The notes under the pieces are model-generated. The model was not told the origin of the DNA, did no database searches, and worked only from the letters and a program-made list of their open reading frames with translations. The position numbers and the translations under genes are program-made. A DNA stretch of 64,000 bases from Amyloporia xantha (taxonomy: Eukaryota > Basidiomycota > Agaricomycetes > Polyporales > Adustoporiaceae): contig JAYKKR010000021.1 of the NCBI GenBank assembly GCA_036971615.1, positions 124,001 through 188,000 on the forward strand. The letters run 5' to 3'. Shown piece by piece: positions 46,152 through 60,019 of this stretch. The first letter of the stretch is position 1; each line of letters begins with the position of its first letter.

Positions 46152-47102
46152 ATGCCTAGATATGCTAGATATGATGGCCAGCGAAAACACATCATACACT
46201 CTGTACGTAGTCTCCATTCCCGGTTGCTCGACGCTCACAGCCACTGGATTCGGATGTAGCTGGAATCCTTGCTCTACCAACTCCACGCCCTTTCCTTCCT
46301 CCTCTCGCCCTCAATATGGATCTATCTCGCGCGTGTCACCTCCCAGTTTCAGTTCTCAAGACCCCGCGCCGTCGACGAAAACCGCACGCTACGTTTCTGG
46401 TTCGCACTCATCATGCTCTTCCAAATTGGCGCTGTCTGGACCCACGCGAAGGAAGGAGCGGCGCAGGGCAGGCCCATCATACTCGATTTCGTTGGAATGG
46501 GTACGTTCATTACGCGCGCCCCTTTAATCCACTTTTATTAAATCTCTCTAACAAATGCCATTGTTCCATTTAGCCACCGTGCCGTCCAGACTGCATTTAC
46601 TGTCCCTCGACTTCCTCATTATCTTTCCTCGAAATGCTCCTCACGACAATTGCATACGAAGCGTCTTACGCGGCCGCCATGCCGCCTGGTACCCCAGATT
46701 CCCTCCTACCGCTATCCCCCACAACACCGTCACCCCTACCATCCACATCAGACCCGACACTCAAGTACCCTGAGCCCACATCGCCTGAAGCATCGTATGC
46801 TATCGACCTCCGCTTCTCCTTGGTGGATAGACCGCCTGAGAAATCCTCCGGCTCCAGCTCCGCGAAACAATTCGCCGGATGACCTCCTTCCCCTACCAAA
46901 TACCACATCACTCCCGCTGAGCAGCGGCCTACAGATGCTCCTTAGGGCGAGGCAGCAGATTCGGGAACGGGCCCGCGCCGCCGATACTACTGCGGTACGG
47001 CGGCAGAGGGCAGATGAGACAGCCAGAGTAGGGGAAGAGGATGGCGACGAGGACGCCGACGAAAGGCAGGAAATTCCAGGAGGACTGGACACTGGAGACT
47101 GA
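46152..47102 (+). CDS. DUF1746 protein, Dsc E3 ligase subunit 4-like, with two apparent 1-nt frameshifts
   Basis: Membrane component of the Golgi/endosomal Dsc ubiquitin-ligase complex in S. pombe (Dsc4); here recognised by DUF1746 features. The start at 46152 gives MPRYARYDGQRKHIIHS, then an intron, then LESLLYQLHALSFLLSPSIWIYLARV (TM), RFWFALIMLFQIGAVWTHA (TM) and ILDFVGM. The next exon carries RLHLLSLDFLIIF and, one frame over, LEMLLTTIAYEASYA (TM). It changes frame again before RLRNPPAPAP, then LLPLPNTTSLPLSSGLQMLLRARQQIRER and an acidic tail. The two shifts sit at 46627-46628 (CC) and about 46825-46826 (GG); each looks like one extra base. Either assembly errors or a decaying gene. The rest of the frame is well preserved, which favours error. 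Confidence 0.75.
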
Positions 47103-47231
47103 GTTATTTCATTACATGGTTATGTATTGTCGTGCTATTGTTTGTTGGGCTATCGGAATAACGCTTGGAAGGCTTTGTATCGCGTCGATGTTCATTCGGA
47201 ATTGTGCGCCAGCTGCAGTGTGAGTATCGCA

Positions 47232-47483
47232 TCACCACTTGCGCTTCATCTGAAGGTGAATCTGTAAGCTGGCTCTGCACGCCGCATGCATGAGTGAACG
47301 TACAGCTTCTCGTAAACACGCGCCAAACTTGGCAAACTCTTCCTTACAGGCGTCCTTTCTGACGTCTGTGTACGTTGCCAGAATGCACTTGCCATACGTA
47401 GAGGCTTGTGCGGAACAGGTGCTCGTCGAATGTAACGCCAATCGACGCAGAGGGGTGACTGTAGACGACATCTGAGGTTGCAT
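47232..47483 (-). CDS. Small twin CX9C mitochondrial protein, NDUFAF8-like
   Basis: The start at 47483 is MQPQMSSTVTPLRRLALHS. Two CX9C motifs follow: CSAQASTYGKC and CKEEFAKFGAC, a coiled-coil-helix-coiled-coil-helix fold imported into the intermembrane space by Mia40. The intron at 47262-47303 (GTACGT..TTACAG on the minus strand) joins CLREA to IHLQMKRKW. Unspliced, the frame would continue open with RSLMHAACRASL, so splicing is inferred from the strong sites. The spacing and the terminal KRKW resemble the complex I assembly factor NDUFAF8, at about 69 residues. The assignment within CX9C proteins is moderate. Confidence 0.7.
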   Translation of the reverse strand: MQPQMSSTVTPLRRLALHSTSTCSAQASTYGKCILATYTDVRKDACKEEFAKFGACLREAVRSLMHAACRASLQIHLQMKRKW

Positions 47484-47891
47484 GGCCGAAATTAAACGGC
47501 TGGGTGGTAGAGCAGAAAGCGGCGAAAATGTGAAATCGAGAGATGACTTCAGCTAAGTATGGGCATCCAGGATATCCGAAGCGAATTCAAGGAGGGCATT
47601 GTTTAGGCGCTCATCCGAGCGGTGAACGCATAGCTATCACGTGATGCTGCATGGACATTGGGAGCCGGCGCTTCTGATGTCAGGCAGCTCTCTACCAGGA
47701 CACAAGTAGTTTGGGTACGATTCTGCAACGACTAGCATCGTCAGCTTTTGGCACTAGCTTATCCCTGCGGACTGCGTAGAAGAAACCCTAGGTCTCTATT
47801 TGCCAGCTGCGCCAGAGCCGACGCCCGTGCATGCCTCCAACGAACGCATATAACCTCAGTTCTGCATGACCTCGCCAAAGTCTAGCAATTC
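47484..47891. promoter_or_regulatory. Divergent intergenic region, NDUFAF8-like / Csf1
   Basis: A 408-bp gap between two divergent starts. No TATA box, repeat or RNA gene was recognised. Confidence 0.4.
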
Positions 47892-50800
47892 ATGATGTTG
47901 AACATCGTTCTCCTGATCACCTGCATATGTATCGTTGTGGTGCTCCTTCTCTATCTATTCTTCTGGAACCGTCTTGTCGCTTTTATCCTGGGGCTTATAC
48001 TGCGACTCACATTCTGGAACCATTCAGAATCAAGCGTATGGGTGGACCTTGGTGCGGCCATATCCTATTTTTGCTCATACCGCACTGTAACTAGTTCTTG
48101 GTTCACAGGGTCTATTCACTTCTCCCTCCTCACAGGGAGGGTTCTGTTCAAGGACCTGCGTTACTACTCGAGTAACCAGACTATAAAGATCGTTAAGGGA
48201 CAGATAAGTTGGCGGTATTGGATACGCAGGCCAGCGGCCGAGGAAGACCTGAGCCGTGCGCATGTTGTAGGCGAGGATCCTAATCGTATGTTGAGTTCCT
48301 CGCTGCAATATTATCTATGTAATTGAACCACCGTGTTAGAGAAGGAACACCCGCCGTTGACATGTCGTGTTCATATGTCACTGCAGGGTGTGGAGTGGTT
48401 CATGTACAACAGAACCGCTGGCTATGACGACATCGTAGCTCAGATGCAGGACGATATGCCACCTACTCCTGCTCCTACGCCTTCTGGATTTAACACCAAT
48501 TTTGATGCCAGGGACGCAGTCCGCAAGATCTTCAGTAGGACATCAGTTCTTCATGAATGTAAGATTTCGACTTGTATCAGTCCGTGCATTACCTCATTAT
48601 CTTGTGCCCACCTTGACAGCCTCTGCCTTGGGCCCGACAAGATCTCTTGTATCTTCCATCTACAAGAAGTCACCTGGTTTCATCAAGCGCGCTTTGTATT
48701 GGATCAAACTCCAGCTTCCCAACTTTGACCCGAAGAATCTCTTGCCTATGGGCATTGAAGCAACCAAAGGGGCTATTATAAGCGGCAACGCGTCCACTCC
48801 CAGTCTCCTTGTAGCCGAGTTTAGCAAGGCAGAAGGGACATACGGTATCGTGCAGGTTTGCATGTGTTGCTCTTGTGGGTAAGAAATAACATGTTAACCT
48901 CCCTCCTCACTAGGCAAGATCAAAGTGCGACCTGTACAAGCAGGTATTCAATCTCAAGTTTCGCAATGCCTCACTGTGTTATGTCGAGAACAACGACTAT
49001 AACGATCGTATGAGTGACATAGGACAGAAAGTGCACGAGCACATAAAGGACGCTCGGATGCCGCCTATCCGACAGTCAACGTATCTCTCCTTCTCGTCCT
49101 TCCAGAAGCTCTGGAACCGCCTCAAGCTATGGTCAGTTGCTTCGATGAACGCCTCTCGCATCCGCTCGCTCTTCGGCTTTCCGTCCGTTCCTGTCCCTCA
49201 CCCGCCTCTATCTTGGGGTTGGCGGAAGCCGCATAAAAGTCTGGATGACGAGACACCCGTTGGTATTGACTTCTCCACCCTTGAGTATGCCATCGAGCGC
49301 AAGATCCTTGAGGCGCCTGCATTAGAGGTTCTCTATTATGCAGATGTTGTCGGCGTCGTGCCCCTTGAGCCGCCTCATGCACAGGGTGATACCAAGGGAC
49401 TTGATCCCTTCGACATTGGCAACGGTGATCTTCCACCGGAATGGGGCATGGATTTTGTCGTGCGTGGTGGTTTCTTGCGCTATGGACCATGGGCGGATCG
49501 TCAACGGTAATCGTTCTCAATACTTCTAGGCCTTGATTGTTGTCTGACCGGAAGCAACGCAGGGTGATATTGCAGCAATGTTTCTTTCCTCCAGCGTTTC
49601 ACGATATGGAGCCGACCTCGCGCTTGAAGCCAGGAGACACGCGGATGTGGACTGCATTGAAGGTATTTATAGAATTGCAAGATGGTGTCACGTTGCATAT
49701 CCCATTTCGCGAGGCCTCGAAGGTGAGCATGATGCCTTACTTGTGGAAGTCTTCTCGCTTAAGTTTGGTCACATTCTGCTGCAATGTCCAGGATTGGCAA
49801 TGGGATGGTAGGGTAGATGTTCCAAACAGGCCACGCAAGCGAGAAGCTGCGTCGATCCATATCAAAGCTGGCGACAATTCGACTATTAGTTACATCATGC
49901 CAATGGTGATCAATGAAACCTCATATCAACCCAGTCTCGAGGTGCACCTAGATACTATCACCGTCACGTCAAGTCTGAATGACATTCGGCTACTAACGGC
50001 AGAGTCTTGCCGGGTATGTTACTCTAGTCGACGTCATTTTCATATCTTAGGACATTAACCGTGATTTCGTTTAGCTACGCTGCCAACTTCCTTCTCCCCT
50101 AAAGTGGAATGGGGAGAGGCAATGGACGTTTACTGTATCTTTACGTCAGACAGCCATCTATCTGCTCAGAGATCACGTCACTATGCTCACCGACCTTGGA
50201 AAGGACTGGAGTTCCGGACCCCCTACCGACTACTACCGATTCATACCAATGCTCTATGCAATTGACCTGGACCTCCAGCATTACGAGATGAACATGTATG
50301 TGAACGACCATAACATCATCGACAAGCCACTCATCAGGGACGAGAACGGTGGGTTTGAGCCCGTTTTGACATGCCATGCTAGCATCTGAACCGTGATATC
50401 AAAGCATTGCTCACACTCCGTGGAACGTACTTGAAGAGTAGCACCCGTATTCCGATACTCCAATATCGTCCTGAAGCTACGACCGTCTCGTTCTGGATTG
50501 AAGCCCCAGATGTGGCAGTTGCTCTCAATCTTCCGCGCTGGAACACATATAGCCTCTATCCTACCCCTGACCGAACTGACATTGGACGTATAGGGTATTT
50601 GAGTCTGAACGGATCATATCGGTATCACACGGACGTGCGCGAAGAGAATACCGACCTTCTGAAAATGGATTTCGCAGTACGTGTCGCAGCATTCTGCGTT
50701 CTGCGTTTTCTTCTTCCTTTTTTTGTCTTTCCCACGGAGCGACTGATACACTTTCAGGCTCGAGACATCGGCTACAAGGCGTTTGGGTGGACTGTCCGCC

Positions 50801-53800
50801 ATTTCATGATTCTGCGTGACAACTATTTCGGCTCCTTTACCCATTTCTCTACGTTGTATGAGTATCTCGAGAAGCGCCGGAAAGGTCAAAGTATTGGTGA
50901 TCCGATTGAGTTGCAATACCGACCAGGAAAGGTAAGAATGGCCTACAGTGGCATATTATTAATGTGTTAATATTTATCACTTGTGCTGTAGTCAAACTCC
51001 ATGGAGGTCGAAGTTGGTGTGGACATTGACCGGGGATGCATTGCCTTACCTGCGGGATTGCCAGGATATGAAGCCTATACCTCAGAACATGTGAAATCCA
51101 ATAATACTGGAGATCTAGGCTCTTGTCTTCTATTAAGTCTCCCGAGACTTCAGGTGCAGTTGAGAACGAATGACTACTATATGGGTGGGTTGTTTACTCT
51201 GAATGTGCAAAAACGCTTTTAACCGACTCTGCCTCAGAGATGACATTACACGTCGACAGCGTGTTCGGCCGATTCGAAGACCACTGTTCTAATGATTCTC
51301 TTTATGTCCGTACTTCTCCTCGTGATATCAAGCAGATCATTGTAATAGATGGTCAGTCACATTCTCACCGATTGTGATGAATCTAACTCTGCTTTCAGAT
51401 ATCGATATCACTGGAAACAGACTATTTGGACCACAGCCCCGCACTTCAACATACGTATGCATATGGGAAATCCATGTTGCCAATGTCAAGGCCAGTCTGT
51501 CGACCTATTACAGCCAGCTGCTCTATGCTGTTGGCATCTCATTCGGCTTCAACTATTCGGATCCTCTCAATGCTCCGGCTAAGGAGTTCGTCGTGCCTGC
51601 AGATCCTGATGGTCAGTAATAATGTTGCGCTCAGGTGTAATATTTGGGCTCAACAAAGCGTGCACCAGTAACCTTTCTCAAATTTGCGTTGGATACCGTC
51701 AATGTAGTGTGGCTTGCTGGCAGTTCGGCAGCTGAATTTTCGGTTCCATATGGACTCAGGGTAGACAGCAATGATCTCGCGGGCAAGTTTCATCGGAAAG
51801 TCACCAGTTTACGCGTGCCCCTTGCCACCTGTAAAGCTTTACTCACCTCAGACCAGTATCCTGGTGACTGGTATGAGGTATCGAGGCTTGATTTTGACGC
51901 GAATTTGGATATATACCTCGCCTCTCCTGGTTGGGAAGAGGGCGCCCCTGCACAGAGCGAATTCGTTGCTGCTCAAGACAAACTCACCGGTCGCGCGGAG
52001 GCTCTCTACGCTGTTGAAGATTCTGGCCTCAATGACATTCCAGGTGAATACCACCGTGGTCTACGCAAGGGAATGTGTTACTTATACAGGTTGGACCCCA
52101 AGGGCGCGCTCTGGTGGACAGCGAGCTGTATTTGCCTCAACTACGAGTGCCATCTCGCTCTACTACGCGTCAAGTCCGGGCCGAAGATACCGACCGCCTG
52201 CTAAGAAGTAATTTCCCAAATCATTACCTGAATGTGCTACCTCCTCCTTCAGGTCCCCAGTCAGAATCAGAGGGTGATGAAGGTTTATCAGAGGCAGATC
52301 GTGATGCCCGTCTAGCGTGAGGGAAAACTCTTCCTTTATCTCGCACACCTAACAGAAACTCTTTGCAGTAATTCCCGCCCTGTCGGCTCTTTCGATGTAG
52401 ACTGGCGCAACGACTATAACGACATACTTAGCGGAGAAGAATCTGATGATGGAGACCTGACAGATCCGTCGGAATGGGATAGCGATGGCTCAGGCGTACT
52501 GGATGGTAAGCACAACGCAAAACTAGTCTGATAGGCATGTCTCAATTCTCCACAAAGATTCAATGTTTGAGACTTCTTGGACATCGGTACCTCAGTACAG
52601 AAACCTCACAGCACATTATAAGGCTATGTCTCTAGTACGACCCTCGCTATGGGACGGATCGCCATTTGTTACTGTACGTGGTAATTCTCAAATGTCGTAA
52701 GTTATACTGTTTTCGAACGCAAGCTTCTTCACTGAAAATTGATTCCCCAGAACTCAACGCCGTAGTCAACAGCATGCCAATTCCGAGGGCATGAAAGCCA
52801 CACCATTTGTCTCCGATAGGCACATGTTTCCACGTTGTGCAGAACATGATGTGACAGTCATTCGTCTGGCTATGAATGGCATCAACGCTTCGTTTTTACC
52901 ACTGATTTTGCTTGTTGTGGAAGACTTTCTCAAAGATAAGACACTTAATGTGAGATCCTGCTATTTATGATATTTCGGGGATTAATCATAAATTCTAGCA
53001 ACTGAGTCCTGAACTACGATCTGATGCCCTTCTCGCGAAAATCACACCTTCCGTACCGACCAGTGTCACTGACCTTCCTGTACGCACCATTATCATCGAT
53101 GCCATTCTGTCCTCCCTTCGCGTATGCTCCACCCAATCTATTACCATGGACGACACGGCTTCAGCTGATGGCGGTAATGGGGATGTCATAAGCAAATCTC
53201 GTCCCAGGCAGGATGCTACCGTAGTTGTACTAGGTCTGGATGACTTCCGTATCGGCACGAGTGGTACCGACGCGAACGGTGTCGTGCAGCACTCGATAAC
53301 CTCATCAATGAAGCGGCTCTCAATAACGCTGAATACCGAGCATGGTTCGAACACCTCGAATACACATGGTAGAATTGGCCCATCGACCTGTAGTCTTGAT
53401 CTGGGATCCAGCACCATTAGTTGGGTCCGCCGTTCAGCCACTCTTTCTTTGGGCAAGCTCACCGCAGACATGGGACATTCTGGACCAGGAATCATCTTCG
53501 CAACCTCAGCTACCCTTGTAAGGTGTTTTCGAGGTATTCTGGACGCATGGAATCGTTCGGCCATCTATGCTCCCGCGTTCAATAGACAGATCGTCTATCA
53601 TGTTCTCCATTACTCGCGCCAGAGGACGATCGTCGATCCTCTCTCTACCATACAGCCCTCATATCTCGTACAGAAGGGAGAACCAGATCAATTGCGTCAA
53701 AACAGCGGCTTCAAGCTTATCGTCTACTTTCGTAACTGTCTTCGGTACCTGGAGGCATCAGAACGTCGTGCAATCATGGACTTGCAGCCCGATTTCCACT

Positions 53801-56800
53801 CAAGTGTGTCCTTGCGAGACATCGTATCTCTTGTCGAAAACCAATTACTCAGTCAAGGTCTCGAGGACGACATCTCTAGTCTATCTCAACAACCACTGCT
53901 GCAAGATCTCTTCCAGGAACCAGATGTTTCACAATCCGAAAAGACGTTCACGGGTACCGCATTCCTCCCGGATATAGTCTCTTTACGCATGATGGGAGTA
54001 TGCTTAACTGTTGAGCACCCAGCAGATGGTGCACGAAGTTCTATGTCCCTTGGTGCCGTATGCGTGCTTGCTCGCACGCGATTAGTGGCATTTCGGCAAA
54101 CATTACCCTTCAAATTTAGGGAAGAGCTACCCCAGTCTATCCCTGCGAGAAACGGAGCAGGCAAATATGCAACATCTAGCCTTATCTATATCATCAGAAA
54201 GCGTTGAAATAGCCATCTTTCCACAACTGATGACATTCGTGCAAACAATTCTTCGTGCCCACAGGTCTCACAGCACTCTCCTTCCGGATGGTCGTGACAC
54301 TCTTGTCGAGCCTGCCCTTCCGGGACCAAGAGGCAGGACTACAAATGGGCCAGCTGGTCTTTACTTGGATGCAGTCATTTCTATCAACTCGCTTCGCTTC
54401 AGGGCTGTGGCAGACAAGCTAATAGTTGCATTCAGCATATCTCAACTGCATTCTGCATCGGCTTTGTTGGTCAGATACGCTGCCGACCAATCACAGTCAA
54501 CGTATTCGACCAATCATACACTTGTCTTTGAGGAAATTGCCATGCACCTTTGTTCTGTGGGTGGTGGCTCTTTCACGCCCTCGGAGCACAGCACTCTTGC
54601 ATCCCTAACTATAAGGAATGCCAAGGCGAATGCTGTTCTTCATCAGGAATTACGCTCAATATCGACTATACGTACAGCACTGGAAGTCAACAAGATACAA
54701 TTCAACGTACCGCGCAGTGCCTTGCGCCTGTACCAATTTTTTGAAGGGTGGCAAGCTGATTATCTACCTGGCATTAATGCTGCTGCACAAGCTTTGCTAT
54801 CAGAGCTTCATCCTGATTCCGGCCAACCTACCCCACCACCTGTAGAGACCTCACCTTCCGCTCTCCCGAGTATCCAAGTGGAAATGGCTCTTTCGTCATT
54901 CCGTGTGGACCTACAGGTCATGCCTGGCACCTGGCTATCATGGGAAACTCGTCAATCTATTTTATCTCTTTCATCGGACCACGATACTCGCAGGAACAAA
55001 GCATATTCGTTTGGGCTGCAAATGGGACCACACATCATTGACATTTCTACTAGGGCGCAGGGCGAATGCACTAATTCTTCAACCGAGCGCATCAAATTGG
55101 AACTGCCTGTTCTTGCATTCAAAGGTTACTATGATGAGTCAGGGTTACAGGTTTTGGCCCTGCTGGAATTTTTACACGTTCTCGTGGAGCCTTCCGACTG
55201 GGACATTTTGCTATCTGTCCATCAGAAATCAGGACAGGATTTCGACGACCTTCTTCATCTTATAGAAGAGACACGTTCGGGAAAGAAGTCTACTGTTCAA
55301 TCAGCAGATTTACCCGATGCCAAGAAGTCCTTCAGAGTCAGTGGGTCTGCGAGGATGAAGGGATTTCGCATAGGTGTTGAGGGACACTCCTCTACTGTTT
55401 TCTTGGAATGTGACGACATCAGCGGCAGCATCGAGAACAAGATGGACCTGTCCTGGCAATTTCATTTATCAGATTTGGCCCTGTCCCTTGCTTCATCTCC
55501 CCGATCCCACAGAGCGTTGGATAGAGGACATCGATCTGCCTTCGTCACGGTTGATTTTCAAGCTAATATGGAGCGCCAAACTGTCGTTTCTCAAGGACAC
55601 CTTCTGCAGCTTGCTGTCGCGAAGGTTCATGCAGTAATGCAACCAACTTCTATTGGCGAGCTTGGTGACTTCATTGACCACCTCCAGGTTGAATTATTTT
55701 CCCATGACAATTGAATTTGTTGCTGATAAGATTCTCTCAGGCTGTAGTTCTAGTACGCCAAGAGGATCGTGCAAATGAGCTCGCTCAGTTCAAGGAGAAG
55801 ACAAAGAGTATAATGCGCTCATTCGATGTCAAGATTGGGGAGACGAAACACTCAGAATCTTCATGGCTAGACAGATATTCGATTTCCTTGACAATCAGAA
55901 ATATTGGCGTCGCATTTCCTTCAGCGGCACATTCCGCTTTGCAGATGCATCGATCAGATAGTCATCATGAGACTGCTGCAGTTCGCGCGTTTTTGTTCTC
56001 CATCAAGTCGCTTATATTCGGCACACAGCATGGGGACAGCGGGCAAGCTACTATGAGAGGCTTTTCTTTCCAGTTTGTTGAGCGGTATGTTCAATGCCTC
56101 TGGTGCTGTAGACGATCACCACTTAAATCGTGTTCGCAGGTTCAGACAATCAATAGCAGCCGATTTTATAGGCGACAGCCATTTCACACGTAACAGGTTG
56201 TTGTATCCGGAGATGACAGCGCATGTTCGCTCCGACCGCTCTCAAGGCTCTCGTCGAATCCGCATCAGAGCGGATGTTAGCGGTTTCATATTAGATTTGG
56301 ACCCCTCGATCTCCGATTATGTTTTCTCCCTCATGGATGTCTATCGTCAAGGTAAAGAGCGTATGGACCGACTCTCTAACAGCGTTTCTCAGCCGTCCGT
56401 GCGCCAAGACCACGCAAAGAATACTTCCCCGACGACAGCGGAGACACATTACAATGCGCTCCTAACTTCAAATATCCTTCTGTCATCCACATTTGCCAGT
56501 GGCAGATTGCGCATGCATGGCGCGCGGTCAAAATCTAATTCACGGGGTTCCCGGGCTTTGTCTTTCAACCTTGACTTTGCATTGGGACTTCATGACGAAG
56601 GTGAAGTTGAAATTTTTGACTTGCCAGTAGTATCTGTTTGGGGGGAGTATCGAGCCGCACCAGCTTCTCGCAAGCTATCTGGAACATCCAATGGCGCTGG
56701 CCCGTCAATATTGATGTTCAAGAGTACAATTCACTCCAGTCAGAACACCTTGAGACCCACGCTGTTGCCCTTTATCACCGAACTTGTCAATCGCGTTGAA

Positions 56801-59189
56801 AGTCGTATGCGGCAGAGTAGTCGTCCCACCTCTCAATCGTCCCCAATGCCGAGACACAATCCCCTTCCCTCCATGTCTGTCGAAACTATACCGGAACAAG
56901 TCATCGATCCTGTTCATGGCATGAAAATCAGCTTGAGCCTTCGCATTGACCAATCCAAATTGGAATTGACTTGTAAACCTGATGTCAATGTGATTGCTGG
57001 CGTACACTGGGACAGTGGTGGTTTCATGATCAACATCGCCCCTGGTGCTCGTCGTGTTACGTTCACCGGCACCGTAGACGGATTGACGGTCGGACTCAAA
57101 CATGGTTTTCTGAGCGAAGATTGCGTAAGACTCGATGCGCGCAATCTAGCCTTCAACGTTACCTTCGCAAAGATGGAATCTGAGCCACACAAAACGACAA
57201 GTTCAATCTCGGTCGTTCTCGACACGGAACTATTGGGGGGCATTCGTTTCTCTCGATTGCAAGATGTGCTATGCTTCAAGGCTGTATGGTTGGATCGCAT
57301 ACCCATATTCAATGGTCAGCCTACTGAAGCCACGGATGCCCCGCCGAGATCAGCAACTCAAGCCACCAATAGTTCGCCACCCTCCTCTCAGGAATTAACA
57401 ACGGCTGTCCTGCTTCGATTCCGTTCCGTACAATTAGATGCCGATCTCGGGCAATCCATCAGTCTCGTGAAGCTCGATGTGCATGACATGCTATTACGAA
57501 CAAGCTTCAACGATACTGTATCGGAACTCACTTTATCAATCTCCGAGCTTGCGCTCCTAGCTACAGGCAACGTCTCAGGGCGGGTGACTGCTCCCGATTT
57601 CCGTTTCCATACAGTGCACAATCGTAGGAGCAACGGGGACAATGTGTCTGGAGGCAGGATGTTGGACCTCGCCATAACAACCGGTGTCTTCAGCGTAGAA
57701 CTCGACTCCGAGTATCAGAAGCTCATCCAATATCGGTGCGTCCGCTTGCAGTCTGCTATACTAATATCACTGATATGAAATGATGTGAAGGGCTGAACCA
57801 ATTGAGGTTAAGATATTCGACGATTGGTCCTCGATCACCTCTGGCGTTGCTGCAGAAGACCGACATGTTGATGTCGCATTCACTGTGTCGGGTTCGGAGG
57901 TAGTCATCGTTATGAATGTCGGCACCATCCCACGACTGGTCTCGTATGTGAACAAGTTTAAGCTCACCCTTGATAGTCAGAGAGAAGGTGCAAGCCGAGA
58001 ATCCAAAGCCTTCCGAATTGCCAGCTCTCCCAAACCGGACAATGCCCTGTCAGCTGTTGCAAATGCCATGTTGAAGTCGACACGCAGTCGGATGAACGAA
58101 GATAGCAGGATAACATATGGGATTGGACAACGTATGAGTCTGAAACTCGACGTGCTCCAAGTCATTGTCTTTCCACGCTCTATGAGGGATCCCGAGCTTG
58201 CACAGTTTGTTGGTCGCGATGTCCACGCTCGTCTAGATCGCTTGATTGGGACCGATGCCTTGCCGGCCAGGCGTAATCTCAAGTTGTTCTTCTCGTCTAT
58301 TTCAACGTCCAGGATCAATCAGTTGAACCACGCCGTGCATGCCAATGAAGACGTCGATGGGACTAAACAGTGGATGTCACTGCTGGTCAAAGATGCTCAC
58401 GAGGCGATCATCTTCGGTCTCCCTTCCATGGATATCAAGATGCAGAGCGAAGAGATCGAAGAAGACAGCAAGAGGATTTTGCGATATGATTTCAGCAGCG
58501 GATTCACCGTTAAGAAAGGCATGAAAGATGCAGAGGATATATTCATCACCTTGAACATGTCCTTGTACTCGTGGCTCACTTCGCTGCGCAAAACCTTCGC
58601 CAGAGAAATGGAACAAGTGCAAGCAACGGGTGATGTGCGGGGCGCTATAAATACATTGGTCCAGTATACGGCCACTCCTAGGAAACGAGCAAACGAGTCT
58701 GCCGCATGGCGCGCCGAGAAAGACTCAGACGACGAGGTTTCGAATCCTCATGCGACAGGGCCAAAACAATCAAGCTACGATTTGGACATGGGTATGAACG
58801 CTGTCAGAAGCCCGGTTTCCCCAAGCTCTGCAGTATCTCCGTCGAGGTCGCCGATCAACTCAACTTCGCCAACTGTGCCATCGTCGCTACCAGCTTCTAA
58901 TGGAACGTCAGACGCGCCGCCCCTTCCGTCAACGAGTAAGACGATTGGCTTGACGTACGAACCCCGTGAACGGCGGATTGAACGACTCACTATGCGACAG
59001 CTTGGAGAAGCTACGCCGGACGTCATGCATCCCTTCTTCATGAAGAAGGCCGGCTTCAGCCTAGAGGATTCCTTGCCGCAGTACGTGCATGAATACGCGG
59101 CCATGCCCACCGAGGAGATCATGAAGGCCCTGCTGAAGATATACAGCAAGCAGCTGAACGGAGACCAGACCGGCAATCCCCTACCATAA
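47892..59189 (+). CDS. CSF1: Csf1, bridge-like lipid transfer protein (BLTP1/Tweek family)
   Basis: Giant tube-like (repeating beta-groove) protein anchored in the ER that moves phospholipids at contact sites. The start at 47892 gives an N-terminal membrane helix MMLNIVLLITCICIVVVLLLY. The diagnostic N-terminal domain follows: SWFTGSIHFSLLTGRVLFKDLRYYSSNQTIKIVKGQISWRYWIR, split here between readable segments. Later segments include PPLEWGMDFVVRGGFLRYGPW-like sequence near 49440-49500, DVAVALNLPRWNTYSLYPTPD, WTVRHFMILRDNYFGSFTHFSTL and long beta-rich stretches. The end has a Ser-rich linker and TPDVMHPFFMKKAGFSLEDSLPQYVHEYA. The stop is at 59187-59189. Roughly 3,200 residues with about 30 short introns, comparable to yeast Csf1 (about 2,960). 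I followed the frame through most exons without finding a lesion, but did not fix every splice site. Confidence 0.9.
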
Positions 59190-59346
59190 TAGACATTTCT
59201 CCTTCATTCTCTTGGACTGGATAGGATATGACAATACGGTACGATACCTACAACTAGTGATTATATACCTCTTAGATTACACCACCTACTCATATGCGTA
59301 TATATCGATAATGGAACATGTATTTCGTCCAATCGCAAGCTACATT

Positions 59347-59538
59347 AGGGGTATCCACAGTAGGGTTTCCGCCCAGTTTCCACCCAGTTTCGAGCCAGAT
59401 TCCATTCTGGTTTCCAACTGCCCGAGATGCCCGAGAATCCGGCAAAGCCCGGAAACTGGCAAATCAACTCTGATTTGGCCGTTGGAAACTGGAGCTCGAC
59501 GCACCTGCATTTGTTTGGGGTTGTATTAGATAAGCAGA
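59347..59538 (+). repeat. Left 192-bp arm of foldback element
   Basis: Inverted copy of 60020-60211. The open frames that appear in both arms translate to the same peptide, a by-product of the duplication rather than a gene. Confidence 0.85.
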
Positions 59539-60019
59539 GGTACCTGACCACATGACCACCCGTGACAAACTATGCCGACGGCACTGAGGGCGATAAACGA
59601 TGTTTGTGCTCCGAAAAGGCATGTAAACAGCAGGTTAATTTTGTGGCCAAAATGTTCGGTTGCCTGATAGTTTTAAATAAAACTCGCTGATTGGATGAAG
59701 ACATAGGAGCATTGTCTGTTTTCGTAGCATGGCCGGCGCTCAGCATATTTAACCGGTTCAGACTGTATTCAATATCCTGGACATTCATTCTTGCCCCCAG
59801 TGTGGCCTGGACATCTTAATAATAAGAGATGTAGTGCAATAGAAAGTTTGTAACAGTATTGGAAATAGATGATCTCCTTTCTATTGCGTTTAAATTGAGT
59901 TGTAAGGACAATGTTAACAATCTAGCAGCTGTCGGTGCCGCACTTTTGCGACGTGGCCAGCGAGGATTTTAGCAGAGGGTCACATCTCGTCACATCAAGA
60001 TTATCCCGTATCTAATCGA

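Noticed and set aside
59570..59788. 72-codon open frame inside the foldback element
   Set aside because: No transposase-like motif and composition unlike coding exons here. The element appears non-autonomous.
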